Shown here: piece after piece, positions 24,376-35,830 of the stretch | Numbering within the stretch: position 1 is the first letter of the stretch | Layout: every line of letters starts with the position of its first letter | Program-made: the position numbers and the translations under genes | Origin: Nageia nagi | Lineage: Eukaryota; Pinophyta | DNA length: 64,000 bases | Reading direction: 5' to 3' | Assembly: GCA_050084985.1 (NCBI GenBank) | Contig: JBITNC010000001.1 | Location: 103,168,001 to 103,232,000 of the forward strand | The notes under the pieces: generated by a model | Databases searched by the model: none | Seen by the model: the letters and a program-made list of their open reading frames with translations, nothing else | Told to the model about the DNA's origin: nothing

Positions 24376-25640
24376 ATGAATGCAATGTGATTGGTAATAA
24401 ATGGGTTTACAAAGTCAAATATAATTTAGTTATAGAAATTGAGAAATACAAAGCAAGGTTAGTAGCCAAGGGTTTTGCTCAAAAAGTATGAAATTGATTA
24501 TGAAGAAACCTTTGCTCTAGTAGCAAATATACCTACTATTAGGGTGATCCTAGCTCTTATAGTAGCTCAAGGATGCAAAGTTTTTCAACTTGATATCAAC
24601 AGTGCATTTCTCAATAGTGACTAAGATGTGAAAATCTACATGAACCCACCAAAAGTGTTTGTTATGGAAGGCAAATAATCTTTTGTTTGCAAGCTAAATA
24701 AGTCTTTGTATGGACTTAAGCAAGCATATTGATCTTGGTTCAAAACTATTTTCGGATTCTTTGAGGATATTGGGTTTTCTAAATGCTTCTCTAACACAGA
24801 TCTTTATGTGCTCCACCAAGGATAAGACTTGATCTTGATTCTTATCTATGTGTATGATTTGTTGATTATAGGGAATAATATAATCCTCATACAAGACTAC
24901 ATATCCAAACTTAAGGCAACTTTTGAAATGACAAAACTTGATCTATTGCACTACTACCTTGGTATGTCAGTGTACTAATACAAGGATTATACTTATCTTA
25001 GTCAATCCAAGTATATCTCATATATCTTACAAAAGTTTGGAATGGAGGAGTGCAAATATGCTACAATCTCAATCTCTCCTAGAATCACTTTATCTCTTAG
25101 TTCCATCTCTCAATTGGTAGATGCTACAGGTTATAGAAAACTAATTGGTAGTCTTCTTTATTTGACTATCTTCAAACTAGATATTACCTTTACCATGATT
25201 TTGTTGGATCGATTTATGCAAAAGCTATATGTTGAGCACCTCAATGTAGTTAAGTAAATTTTGAGGTATGTTACGGGAATTAAGAATCTTACTCTCAAGT
25301 ATAAGAAGTTGCCCTCATTTTTTCTCTTAGGATCTCAAATTTTGACTATGGGGGAGATAGAGATGACAAAAAATCAACCTCTACTTATGTGTTTACATTG
25401 GTTTAGGTGCTATCTCTTGGGATTCCAATAAATAGCCTACTATTGCTCTCTCCACCATAGAGGATGAATATCATGTAATGCCATTGGCATCCTAAGAAGC
25501 CATTTGGTTGAGGCATCTTCCAAAAAAGGTTGGGTGTTACCAAGTTTTTCCATCTCAAATTTCTTTAGATAATTAGTCAACTATTGCTTTGGAAAAGAAT
25601 CATGTTTTCCATTAGAGAATAAATCATGTAGAAATTCAAG
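24376..25640 (+). pseudogene. pol: Copia A reverse transcriptase and RNase H
   Basis: Starts with ECNVIGNKWVYKVKYN and EKYKARLVAKGFAQK, then a frameshift, then DYEETFALVANIPTIRVILA, VFQLDINSAFLNSD and CKLNKSLYGLKQAY. The catalytic YVDD box reads YVYD at 24847-24858, so the first catalytic Asp of the pair is lost. It continues with MTKLDLLHYYLGMSVY, YLSQSKYISYILQKFGMEEC, GYRKLIGSLLYLTIFKLDIT and a degraded RNase H to about 25640. At least eight stops or frameshifts occur. It is typical Ty1/copia RT but not functional. Confidence 0.85.
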
Positions 25641-26815
25641 GCCACTTCATTAGCGAGAAGGTTTTGGATTGTGTTTTACACTTGTAGTATTTTCCATTAG
25701 TACTAAATTCTATTGATTTGTTCATCAAGCCCCTTCTTGAAACTTGGTTTTGGAATCTTAGGGATTCTATTGGGTTAATGAAGTTGCCTTCAAAAGGGAG
25801 TAAAGTTTGAATTTTTGGTGAATCCATTGTAACTACTTCCTTCTTAATAAAGTTATTGAGCACTTTATTTTCTTTCTATACTTTGATTAGGTGACTATAA
25901 GTATGGGCTTGGCATCTTAATTGATGAATTATAGCGCACCACAAATCCAAGCATATTATATCAAGGAGAAAGTTCTTGATGCAACAATTGTAGCTCTATT
26001 CATCTAACTTTGTCTCACTTGATTTATTCACTAAATACTTTAGAAACTTTTTTGTGCACACTTTGAAAGTTTCTTATGGTAGTAAAGTTGTCCTCAAGGG
26101 GGAGTGAAGGTTGAATTCCATATTTATGATGACAATTTCATCCCTAGGAGGTTATATTTGTTGTATAGTGTTGATCTAAATGTACATCTTCAATATTAGT
26201 TTGCTTTGTGTGAGGAAATCATGGTGCATTTTAGTTTTTATTATCACTATGTAAGGAATCAGTATGTGTTAGTTGGCACTATTTGGTCATCCATATGTGA
26301 GTGATTTATATATGCATATCCTTTTTTTTGTTATTGATAAATAAATTTTTTCTAATATACAAAAAATGACTATAAGTATTAGCTTCGCATCTTTGTGAAA
26401 ACTTATAGTGCATCATTGATTAATTTATAGATGGTATTACTTAGTTCATTTATCTTGTGATTGATATGAGTGTTTATATGATGCATCTAACTGATCTTAT
26501 TTATGACCTATTTGTAGCTTGCAAGTTTCTCTTGAGAATGCAGGTCACTTACTTCAAGTGGGCAGGCTCATGAAGGCTCACATGTTAACTCAATATTGAT
26601 CAACTATACTTACAGTGAAACTAGTTATATTTAATGATTGTATTATACACCATTTTATCAAATGGTATTGTAGTGAGTATCAAATTAAGATCTTGCTTAT
26701 TTATCAAATATGTAAAAATTCTCATCTTTATTTTTATCTCTTTAGAGGAGAACTTTTTCTTAATTTCTCTTTCTTATTTCTCTACACTCTATCCCAATAT
26801 TACATTAAGAGGGAG
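25640..26815 (+). repeat. Copia A 3' internal region with diverged tandem duplications
   Basis: The end of the RNase H reading (IDLFIK near 25712) seems repeated in diverged form near 26010-26060 (LDLFTKYFRNFF), each followed by a purine-rich AAGGGAGT or AAGGGGGAGTGAAG tract (25793, 26096). TGACTATAAGTAT followed by GGCTTGGCATC (25893) recurs as TGACTATAAGTAT followed by TAGCTTCGCATC (26357). A third purine tract, AAGAGGGAGTA, ends at 26816 and is the likely polypurine tract for the 3' LTR. Confidence 0.5.
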
Positions 26816-27258
26816 TATTAGAATTTGTAATATAATATTGTATAATATTTCTATTTAATATAAATTCACTTAATTCTTAAATTATCTTTAGATACCTGAA
26901 AGCATTAAGGGAATACATATAGAAAGGGGAATAAATATAGAAACACCTTTAACATTACCCTTGGGTTAAATGGAGGTTAAAGGGTGGGTATCTTATTATA
27001 AATAAAGAGGTACCCCTCCTCTCATTATAATGAAAATAATTGTAAAGAAAACTTTGCTTTAGGTTTAGGGTTTGGAGAGAGGAGAGATTCTATAAGAGAG
27101 GTATTTGAGAATAAGAAGATCTTAGTTAGTGTATGTACTCTGAAGGAGGGAGGAACCACTTTATATCTTGTGTTATTATGCTATTTTATTGATGTTGTAA
27201 GTTCCCTCTTGAGATCATGGTAAACTAGATATTAATTCAGAAAGGATTAATTTCATCA
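26816..27258 (+). repeat. Copia A 3' LTR
   Basis: Preceded by the purine tract AAGAGGGAG. Aligns with 22224-22639, with a small duplication near 26920-26950 (GGGGAATA and AGGTTAAAGG repeats) that makes it longer. Ends TTTCATCA at 27258. Confidence 0.8.
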
Positions 27259-27496
27259 ATTGGTTCAATGATCAATCAATTGATTACTTAGTTTCCTTAC
27301 TTGGTTCACCTAGTAGGTTTACTCATGGGTTTACCTAACCATCATACCAATTATCCCTAATCAATATACAACATATCAGTTAGGTATGATTTGATTAATG
27401 TTTCTTCTTTTCTCATGAATTTCATCAACCATTTTCACTCATCAATTGACAAGATGGATGTGGCTCTATTTTGGACCTCATCCTATCTTCTTACTT

Positions 27497-27504
27497 GAGG
27501 GGAA
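27497..27504 (+). promoter_or_regulatory. Polypurine tract before the T1 3' LTR
   Basis: GAGGGGAA directly precedes a TGTAATCACC LTR start. Confidence 0.6.
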
Positions 27505-29224
27505 TGTAATCACCCAATCATTTCATATTTTTATCATGGTCATATAATAAATAAACCCCATAGGTGTGATCAATGTTTATAAAATCAATGTTTTAATTTT
27601 GTATTCTTGTTTATTGTATTCACTATTCAACATATTTTATAATTTATCATTTAGAATTACATCTTTTTTAGGTGTTGCATGCTTGCATGTTATGGTTGAG
27701 TGCTTGGTAGGTTTGCAAGCCTATTATTGATCATTTTACATGACTATATATCTTATCTAATCATATCATTTGACATGACTATGTCACTATCATTCCACCC
27801 TTTGAGTGTTTGGAAAAAGTAGGAACATTGATCATATTATGCTTTAGCTATTGGGGAAAAGTAGAGATTATTTTCTTTATCATGAGTACTTGATATGAAT
27901 ATATCACATCATCATATACTATATTTTACAATTCCATTCTATGATAATTTATTTTTAACATTTTAGTGGCATGATTGAGTCATTATTATACCTTTTATTC
28001 TCAAGTACAAACTAGTTATCACACTATAGTGTTGGCACCATGAGGTGTTATAGATTTACATACTCGTAGCATGATTATGTTGAACCTTATCAACATAGCA
28101 CACAATAGCACCATATCACACACATTTCACTTATTTTTGTATTGCATTTCTCATATAATCATAAAATTTTATTTTGCATCTCGTAGAAATTGACACAAAA
28201 AGGGGCATCTATAAACACCTAAAAATTGTTCGTTCACCTAACTTAGGTGACTCATGATGACTTAACATGTTTTTAATCTTATAATGATTACATTAGCCTA
28301 TATACCCTATGTGAAAACTCTCATATGATCATTTTTTGGTAACTTGACCCCTTGTTAACACTTTGTCAATCCTAACCCTAATCAACTTATCAATTAGGCA
28401 ATCAATCAATTAAAAAGGTATGACACCCTAACCAACCTACTAGTTGACACTTATCAAGATATAAAAGTCAATTTAAAGTTATTTATCCCTCTCTCTCTAA
28501 TGTATAGCTCATGATTTCTTGCATGCTCAGCCTCCTTTCAAGTGCATACACTAATCTTGGAAGCCTTCTACACCCTATGTGAGCTCTACCCACCATTTTC
28601 CAAGGCAAAAAGGGAGATGTTATCCTCATCCAAGCAAGGGAATCTTACGTAAACTCATGTGATTTGGATTTTTATATGGAATAAAATTATTTCAATTTGT
28701 TTTGTAGGTCTTGAAGCTCATCCAAGTGCATCAAAACTGTACCCTTTTTGGGATATTTTAAATATATTTGTGTATGGCTATATTTAGCATATTTTGGGCT
28801 AGTCTCTTGGTATACTTAGGATAGATTAGTTTATTTTATTTTCAAATAAATAGAAAACCATTTTGTATTTTTTTTAGTTTATGTTATCTTGCATCATAGG
28901 CATTGAGCTACTTTTGAGTGCCTTTTTGACTTAAGGCTTGGGCATTTACAAGCATACAAGTATCATCTTGCTTGTCTATAGGGTCTTAAGACCTAGAGCT
29001 TAGAAAGCCCCATAAATCTTTATTTTTTATGTTATTTTATGACCTAGGGAGCTTAAACCAAGGATAAATGTCTTACCCTTCCCTCCATTTTTCTTGTTTA
29101 TCATTTTTTTTATCATTTAGCAAGCAATATTTTAGATATTACAAGTGTATATTTGCAAGACCCTTGGGTTCTCACATTTTTGGTGTAGCTAGCTCAAGTG
29201 GTGGGTTCTTGTGGATGCTTTACA
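27505..29224 (+). repeat. T1 3' LTR
   Basis: About 1720 bases from TGTAATCACC to TTTACA. Its last 807 bases match the truncated 5' LTR at 6412-7221, including TATAAAAG near 28462. The earlier U3 half has no counterpart in the window. It could instead be a solo or 5' LTR of another family member, but the end of similarity exactly at a CA end in both copies favours an LTR boundary. Confidence 0.65.
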
Positions 29225-31439
29225 TCCACATTATATCTTATGTTGTGATATTCATTCATTATGTGTGATTATATTATGATGATTGATTAGCTAATTTATA
29301 ATCTAGAAAGAAATAACAAAGTTTGCAAGGTTTTAGAACATATTAATTCACCCCCCTCTCAGTGTCACTATGAGTATAACACAACACCCAAATTTCTAAT
29401 CCTATCAATCATATCTTCCTATAAATATATATTCTCAATAATAAGCATTAATGTAATGTGTTGATCTTCTTATTATAAGATATTATTTTTAGGAATTTAA
29501 GGGGAATATTCCAAAAGTTGATTTAGGATAGGTATCTCTTATGAACTTATCAAGGTGATCCAACTGATTCTTGATAGTGGTTTCATCTTTGAAAGATTTA
29601 TTGAAGATGAAATATCTAAATATAATGGATTTTTTATTCATACTATCATAAAATTATTTAAATATATTAAATAATATATTTTTAAATCATTGTACCCAAT
29701 TAATTTCTTTATTCCTTAGAAGTAAAGGTGAGATCCTTTAGGAATGGAGTACAATCATACCACATTTCATAAGGAGTCTCATTTTAGAGAGTTGTTGATG
29801 GAAACCTATTTTTGATATATTTTTAACACTAAAAATTAATTTTTACATGATCAATAATATTAATTATGATACCAAAAAAAATAAAAATAAATTATCTAAA
29901 ACTCAATAATTATAACTCTCAAGACATAATTCCTCTATACCCTAAACCTAATAAAATCTAAAATGTAAATTTGGATTTGATAGGTGGTGTTGAAGAATAC
30001 TTGGGAAAATTTTTATAGGTTCACTATTAGGGTCCAACTTTTGACATTATCCATGAAAGTAAATTCCTTTCTCCATTTATAGATGAACTTTCCTATCATA
30101 GGCCAAGATATCTTGGCTAGATATCCTTCGACCTATCACCACAAAGGATTGAAAGAAGTGAAATTCTCTTTAACCAAGAAATATACCTCAAATATAGAAA
30201 TAAATTAATTAATTAACTTAGATAACTAAAATATGATTTTTTAATTAAATAAAAATCAAATTTATGTGTTAATAGATTCTCTCATTTGAATATGTTTTGA
30301 GGTATCAAGATATAATTTAAAGAAAAAATTAAAATTGAAAATAAAAATACATCCCTATTTATGACGATTTCTTAGGGTTCCCTAGTTTTTCAATCCTCCA
30401 TTGTTATTTATAAACTCAATACATTGATACTTTGTAGTATGTCCACGCATGTACTTTCCTTATACATGTCCCCTATTTATCTTAGTATTTGCAATCAAGG
30501 TGTAATTGAAATGGAAGAGACCTAGGAAAAGGAAAGTACTTTTAAAAATACCAAGAGAAGACTACACATAAATATAACATCTTAAGTACTAAAAATGATA
30601 CCTCCAAAATGAGACCTTCCTAAATAACTTGGCACACCTCCAACACTAAAGTGTTAGAAATGGGTACTATTTTAGCCAAATCACCAAATGTGATACCTCC
30701 AAAATGAGATATTCTTAGATGAATAGTTACACCTCTATTAATGAAAGTGATAGAAATAAATACTTAATTCTATAAGCATCAAAAGGGACTACTTCTAAAA
30801 TCTATAAAATTGCTTTAACTTTGTATTTTTTAACTACAATATGAAATTGATTTTTGAAAAACTTAATTAACATCAAATACTAATATAATGTACAATAAAA
30901 TATACTTACATTTACCTATGTTGATGAGCTACATAATCCAAATGAATAATGAAGTAATATACCTTAAAACCTTAATGATAATCATGAACATTCTGAGCTT
31001 AAAAATCACTTTGGAGTCATATGATAACACACCTCATTTGAGTTATTTTTTTACAATATTTTATTTGAAGATTAGAAAACTTATTTTGCATATTTGGGTG
31101 CCCTATCTTGTTCCCATGGAATAATATGAACAAAATAAGATGAATAACAATTTCCTCAAATCATAAGGATTTGCTTTCTTAATTTACTATGTTTTTCTAT
31201 TTTTTCTAATCTTAAAATGAAAGGCATATGATAATTGAAATTACTAAATACCACTAAATAAAATTCAATATTAAGACCCATAAAACATTCCCAAAAATTG
31301 TATATCAATGCACTATAATATGAAAAAACAATCTACTAAAACTTATTGAAAACTTGATGGAACATCTTCCCATGTTACCCTTGACATTAATAACAATAAA
31401 ATACTAATAGAAAGTAGTTGAAAGGATCTAAAATACTAT
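29225..31439. other. Unassigned AT-rich region with small retroelement relics
   Basis: Mostly unassigned. TAATTCACCCCCCTCTCAG near 29345 resembles sequence seen near the 5' LTR/primer-site junction of plant copia elements, so an LTR remnant may lie at about 29225-29390. On the minus strand near 29800-29730 NETPYEMWYDCTPF resembles a copia integrase C-terminal motif. A roughly 30-base motif GATACCTCCAAAATGAGA is repeated at about 30598 and 30690. No host gene is seen. Confidence 0.4.
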
Positions 31440-32430
31440 GTTATACATAGAATATCTTAAGGTGCATAATATTAACCACATACTTCAATTCCATTCCCTT
31501 AATTATTTCCAACTTATATGCCCCCAAGTCATACTTTGCTACAACAATATAGGGACCAATAAAATAAGGCTCAAAATTTTCTTTATTTTTTTTTGCTTTA
31601 TTGCCTTAATGTTTTCTTGATTCTCTCTAAGTACCAAGTATCCAACCTTAAATTCCTTGGGAATAATCTTTTATCTAATTAAATTCTTAACTTTATTTTG
31701 ATAAAATATTAAATGCTCCTAAGAATTTAACCTTTTCTCATCTAACCCCTCTAAATATTCCAATCTTGCCTTTTTTCTATCTTTATTTGGGATCATTCCT
31801 TCTAAATATACTCTCAATGATGGTATCTCCAACTCCAAAGGAGCTAGAAACTCATCTCCATACACAAGGTAAAATGGAGTAGCACCTATTGTAATCCTTA
31901 TACTCATCCTATATGGCCAAAGTGAATATGTAAGTTGATGATGTAAATCTTTTCCATTCTCCTCAACTATTTTTTATAAGATAATAATAATGGTTTTGAT
32001 ACTAGGTTCTAGGTTTCTATTTACTTGAGGATAGTATGGAGGAGAAAAATTACTTTCAATATTAAACTTCTTGCAAAACTCCTTTACCTTATTTCCACTA
32101 AAATTTAGCCTATTATCCATGAAGAGCTTGGATGGGATCCCAAATAATTTTATTATATTCTCAACAATAAACTCTAATTTTATTTCCCTTAGAATATTTC
32201 AATAGGATTTCATCCACCTACTTGGTGAACTATTCCATAGCTATGATAATGAAATCATGCACCTCTCTAGAATGTGGATTTATTATATGGCCAAGATGAA
32301 ACAATCACATTTAATTGATGAGAAGAAGTGGGATGCAATCTATCATTCATTTGAAATTTCTCATATTTCTTAACATGCTCATAACAATTATTCTCCATTG
32401 ATGGAAAATAATATCCTAATATAAGAGACT
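31440..32430 (-). pseudogene. pol: T2 integrase (Tat/Athila-type Ty3/gypsy), antisense
   Basis: Minus strand, in order: a degraded zinc-binding region near 32400-32330 (CYEHVKKYEKFQ), AMEYFTK near 32250, then LFGIPSKLFMDNRLNFSGNK near 32150-32090 with the second-Asp motif, YYPQVNRNLEPSIKTI near 32030 where the catalytic Glu is expected, and the open piece 31907-31719 with MSIRITIGATPFYLVYGDEF and LELEIPSLRVYLEG. The C-terminal GYLVLRENQ follows near 31640. This is the pol end of the minus-strand element whose RT lies at 37621-38933, the gap being filled by copia B. Confidence 0.75.
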
Positions 32431-32647
32431 TAAAATAAATTATTTTTGAGAAATAAATCTTCTAATTACTTGTAGCTTAACTTACATACTTTTTAAATCC
32501 TTCAAATTCCTTGGAGAAGGCATATATTCAAAGGATTTCACATTCTTTGGATATACTTCAATACCTCTTATTGAAATAATACATAAAAGTAGCTTTTTGG
32601 AAGAAAATCCAAATGCACATTTTTTAGGCTTTTAATCTCAAATTTAT

Positions 32648-32862
32648 TAGACATGAATGAAAGAGATGTATTCCATTAATGAGAATAGGGTTTGAATACA
32701 ATAATGGTTGGGAATTATGTTCTTGTACAATAACGAACTCCACATGAGAAACCCTAATATCAAACAAACATAAATAATGTTAATAATATATTAACATTAC
32801 ATTTATTACAATAGTAGATACCTAAATGTATCTATTTATCTAATGTATTATATATTATAATA
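32648..32862 (-). repeat. Copia B 3' LTR
   Basis: Aligns with 37411-37620: shared TATTCCATTAAT-like block, ACATAAATAATGTTAATAAT, AGTAGATAC and TATCTATTTATCTAATGTATT. On the minus strand it is preceded by the polypurine tract GGGGGG (32863-32868). Confidence 0.85.
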
Positions 32863-32868
32863 CCCCCC
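32863..32868 (-). promoter_or_regulatory. Copia B polypurine tract
   Basis: Six G on the minus strand (CCCCCC on plus), directly abutting the 3' LTR start. Confidence 0.75.
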
Positions 32869-32899
32869 ATAATACATTAGGTCTTCAACGGACATGAGA

Positions 32900-34420
32900 G
32901 GAAGATTTGAAAGTATTTAAACTTTCCACTATCAAAAGATTTGGTGAATATATATGCAATTTGCTTCTTCATGGAAATGTAGTGAAATTGGATGCTGTGT
33001 AGTGAAATATGATCCCGAATGAAGTGCACCTATATCTCAATGTGTTTGGTGTGCTCCTAAAAGCAAGGATTTCAAACTAGTTTCAATACACCTTGATTGT
33101 TGCTATGCAAAATTATGGCTTGTTTATGAAGAATTCCAATGTTTATCAAAATGCGATAAACCATACTACTTCACAAACAACATCTCCTACAACATAGTAT
33201 TTCAACTCTATGGTGGATCTAGATGTGATGCTTTATTTCTTGCTACCCCATGAAATCAGTCTAGATCCAAGGAAGAACTCATATCCTATAGTCAATATTC
33301 TATCATCCAAGGATCCTAAATAATCTGCATTCGTGTATCCAAATAAGATGAACTTATTATTCTTCTTGTACTCTCGGCCATAACTATCAATTCCATGGAT
33401 GTATCTCAAGACATACTTTGTTACAGTCTAATGGGCCTTCTTTAGTTCATGCATAAATCTTGAAAGATAGTTGATAACATAACAAATATCTGACCTGGTG
33501 TATGCTAGGTTTATTAACCCTATAATTAGTAGATGGTAGATAGTTACATTTAATAATGGAGAACAATAATGGTATGAAAAATGTAAACTAGGTTCAATTG
33601 GCATGGACATCGATTGGAAATATTTCATCCTAAATTTATCCAACAATTTTTTGGTGTATTTCATCTATAAAATAAATATTTGGTCCTACATATGCTAGAA
33701 TTCCAATCCAAGGAAATAGTGAAATAAACCAAGGTCAATCATGTCGAATGATCTTTTGAGATCATCTTTGCAAGATGTGATCAACTCCTCAATGCTACCT
33801 TTGATAAACATATCATCGATATATATTAAAGCTATGATAATATCTACCCCATGTTGTCGAAGGTAGAGGTTAGGATCATACAAACTCCTATTGAATTCAT
33901 GTTGTAGTAGATGGGAATCAATTTTCATGTACCAAGATTGTGGAGCCTATTTCAAGCCATACAAAGATGATCAATCTACACACTTTTATTTTTGTTGTAT
34001 CAATCACAAATCCTTCAAGTTGCTGCATGTAGACTTCTTCCTCTAAGTATACATTTAGGAAGGTGCTCTTTACATTCATCTAGTGGACTTTCTAGCCAAA
34101 TTGTGTTGCCATTGTAAAATCAATTCTGATGGTCTTCATCTTGGCTATGAGAGCAAAAGTATCTTCATAGTTGATACCTTCATGTTGAGCATATCCTTTG
34201 GTAATAAGTCAAGCTTTGTACTTATTGAGTATACCATTAGTGTTGTACTTGGTTTTGAACACCCATTTACATCCAGTTACCTTCTTCCTTGATGGAAGAT
34301 CTACCAACTTCCATGTGCTATTTTCCATCAATGCATCATACTTAGCCTACATAGATGAATTCCAATGCAGTAGCTTAATAGTTTCACAAACCATTTTAGG
34401 TTTTGGTGTATTCACAACTA
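32900..34420 (-). pseudogene. pol: Copia B reverse transcriptase and RNase H
   Basis: Minus strand from about 34360: VTGCKWVFKTKYNTNGIVNK, YKAWLITKGYAQHEGINYED with TFALIAKMKTIRIDF, then a stop, then the open piece 33928-33695 with the intact catalytic box YIDD at 33812-33823 (MKIDSHLLQHEFNRSLYDPN, KDDLKRSFDMIDLGLFHYFL). Piece 33664-33428 carries KYTKKLLDKFRMKYF and IIGLINLAYTRSDICYVINY. The RNase H end near 32960-32900 reads MKKQIAYIFTKSFDSGKFKY. Stops occur between pieces. This is the best-kept copia RT in the window for its active-site box. Confidence 0.85.
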
Positions 34421-34639
34421 TTCTCATAAGTGCCAAATTCACTTCTTCACAAGTCATGCTCCATTTCCTTACTCTTTAAATTCAAGTATTTGGTGGAGCA
34501 CTCTGATTTGAATCTTGTAGTGTATTTTGGTATCAATTAGGAATTTGAGGTGGAAAATTCACAACTAGAGCTTCTCTTATTATCCTCATCATCATAATTG
34601 ATTATGGGGCTATTTTTAGGTTTAGTTACCTCTAGATGT

Positions 34640-34935
34640 GGACTAGTTGAAGATTCTTGCACAATATCAAACTCCACCTTTATATTATTATCCAAAATCT
34701 AACTAACTAACAAGAGATTCTTTGTGAACCCTAAGACATACAAGACCTCTTTGAAATGATAGTTGTTCTTTCCAATTTGAACATGAACATCATTCTTTCC
34801 TTCAATATCATGCGATATGTCATCATCCAATTGAACTTGAATAGGATTTTTGTTATCATCCAAGGAAGCAAACCAATCCTTTTAGCTAGTCCTGTGATTG
34901 GAAGCACTGAAATCAACATACAAAGTGGAGGAGAT
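34640..34935 (-). pseudogene. Copia B aspartic protease region, joined to RT linker by integrase deletion
   Basis: Minus strand from about 34920: VDFSASNHRTSKKDWFASLD, where the usual catalytic D-S/T-G-A-S reads D-F-S-A-S, then IQVQLDDDISHDIEGKNDVH, VQIGKNNYHFKEVLYVLGFT, KNLLLVS and NNIKVEFDIVQESSTS. The last part passes from the end of protease straight into a serine- and proline-rich linker before RT (HLEVTKPKNSPIINYDDEDN). The integrase zinc finger and catalytic core, normally about 1 kb, are absent. Confidence 0.75.
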
Positions 34936-35069
34936 TGAAGTGTTCTCTTGATGAAAAAATGAGATTACTAACATCTTCAATCAATTGATTAATAACATTT
35001 ACAATATTTTTATGTTGTTGTCTCTATTGTGGTCATCTTTTTTCCATTCCCTCTAATTATGAGGGTTTT

Positions 35070-35830
35070 TTCCTTATTATTTTGGATTCTTATTGCTCAA
35101 ATAGCCTTGAGAAAAATAATTGTACCAATAATCCTGCAATTCATTCCCTTTCTTACCATAAATTATACAACTTTTTTTCTGCTTATCATTTGAATGTGAG
35201 GGAATTTTTTCTTTACCTTTATGTTGGAAGGGTTTCTTACCTTGTTGATTTGACATCATAGCTTACTCCTCTTTGTTCAATTTGCATGGGAGGCTTCCTC
35301 TTGCTGCAACATATTCATCAACTTATCAAAAGTTGATTTCTAATCCAAAATAATGGGTACCAAGGATGTGTCTTCCATCTTCTCTCCTAGTGTTTGTAGG
35401 GAGGCTCAGAGTTTTGAAATATGGTGAAGGAAAGACTCCATGATCTCTCCTCTCTTCAACCAAAGATTATGTAACTAGCATTGCAAATGTAGAATTTAAT
35501 TTTGATTATTGGACTTATAGACTTGTTGCAACTTCTTCCATGCATCATCTGTTGTTGTGCAATCACATATATGAGATTGGACATTATCTATGATACCAAG
35601 AAGGATTATCATAACACTTTATTTTTGCAATGATCAAATTTTGTTTGGTCTTCACCAATAATCTATGGACGGGTTTTGGTGTCACTACATTTCCCCATAA
35701 ATCTTCAAAGCAAAGAATTACTTGAATCTTTATCTTCTAGGTGGCATAATTATCCTTTTTCAACACTTGGGAGTTAGGAAATAGGATTTTGGGGGCAATC
35801 TGGGCCATATTTATCTGGCAATTAGTAGTC
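35070..35830 (-). pseudogene. gag: Copia B gag
   Basis: Minus strand from about 35806: MAQIAPKILFPNSQVLKKDN followed by YATWKIKIQVILCFEDLWG, the N-terminal NY-TWK--M--LL pattern of copia Gag. Later parts are shifted by frame breaks near 35560-35260. The piece 35259-35077 is basic (QQGKKPFQHKGKEKIPSHSN) and ends in a degenerate zinc knuckle CIIYGKKGNELQDYWY: only the first Cys and a G-x-x-G remain, with Tyr at the place of the later Cys residues. No purifying selection is apparent. Confidence 0.75.

Larger units (their letters stand above)
22224..27258 (+). mobile_element. Copia A, Ty1/copia element inserted in T1, with gag-to-integrase deleted
   Basis: Paired LTRs (22224-22639 and 26816-27258), a Met-type primer-binding site, a long leader, and RT/RNase H only. 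Leader sequence near 24290-24360 matches 62235-62320 in the leader of copia E. In copia A, RT similarity starts about 15 bases later, so gag, protease and integrase are gone. No clear 5-bp target duplication is seen: ACCAT before the element, ATTGG after it. Its LTRs and leader match copia E, so both belong to one family. Confidence 0.8.
6412..29224 (+). mobile_element. Tat-lineage Ty3/gypsy retrotransposon T1, decayed, with a nested copia
   Basis: This composite element reads left to right as truncated 5' LTR (6412-7221), leader, gag, protease, RT, RNase H, second RNase H, integrase, a long T-rich noncoding part, an antisense plant-mobile-domain ORF and a 3' LTR (27505-29224). A whole copia element (22224-27258) lies between the antisense ORF and the 3' LTR. 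The second RNase H and the extra antisense ORF are hallmarks known for the Tat lineage. All coding parts carry stops. The LTR copies match over their last 810 bases, but their assignment to one element is inferred from order and orientation, because the 5' target flank is lost. Confidence 0.65.

Noticed and set aside
29188-29214. TGTAGCTAGCTCAAGTGGTGGG, resembling a tRNA 5' half or A box, at the T1 LTR end
   Set aside because: No anticodon stem, T loop or B box follows in cloverleaf spacing in either LTR copy; the word is just conserved LTR sequence.
33428-34479. Plus-strand ORFs over copia B
   Set aside because: They are shadows of the minus-strand RT and linker, which match copia motifs.
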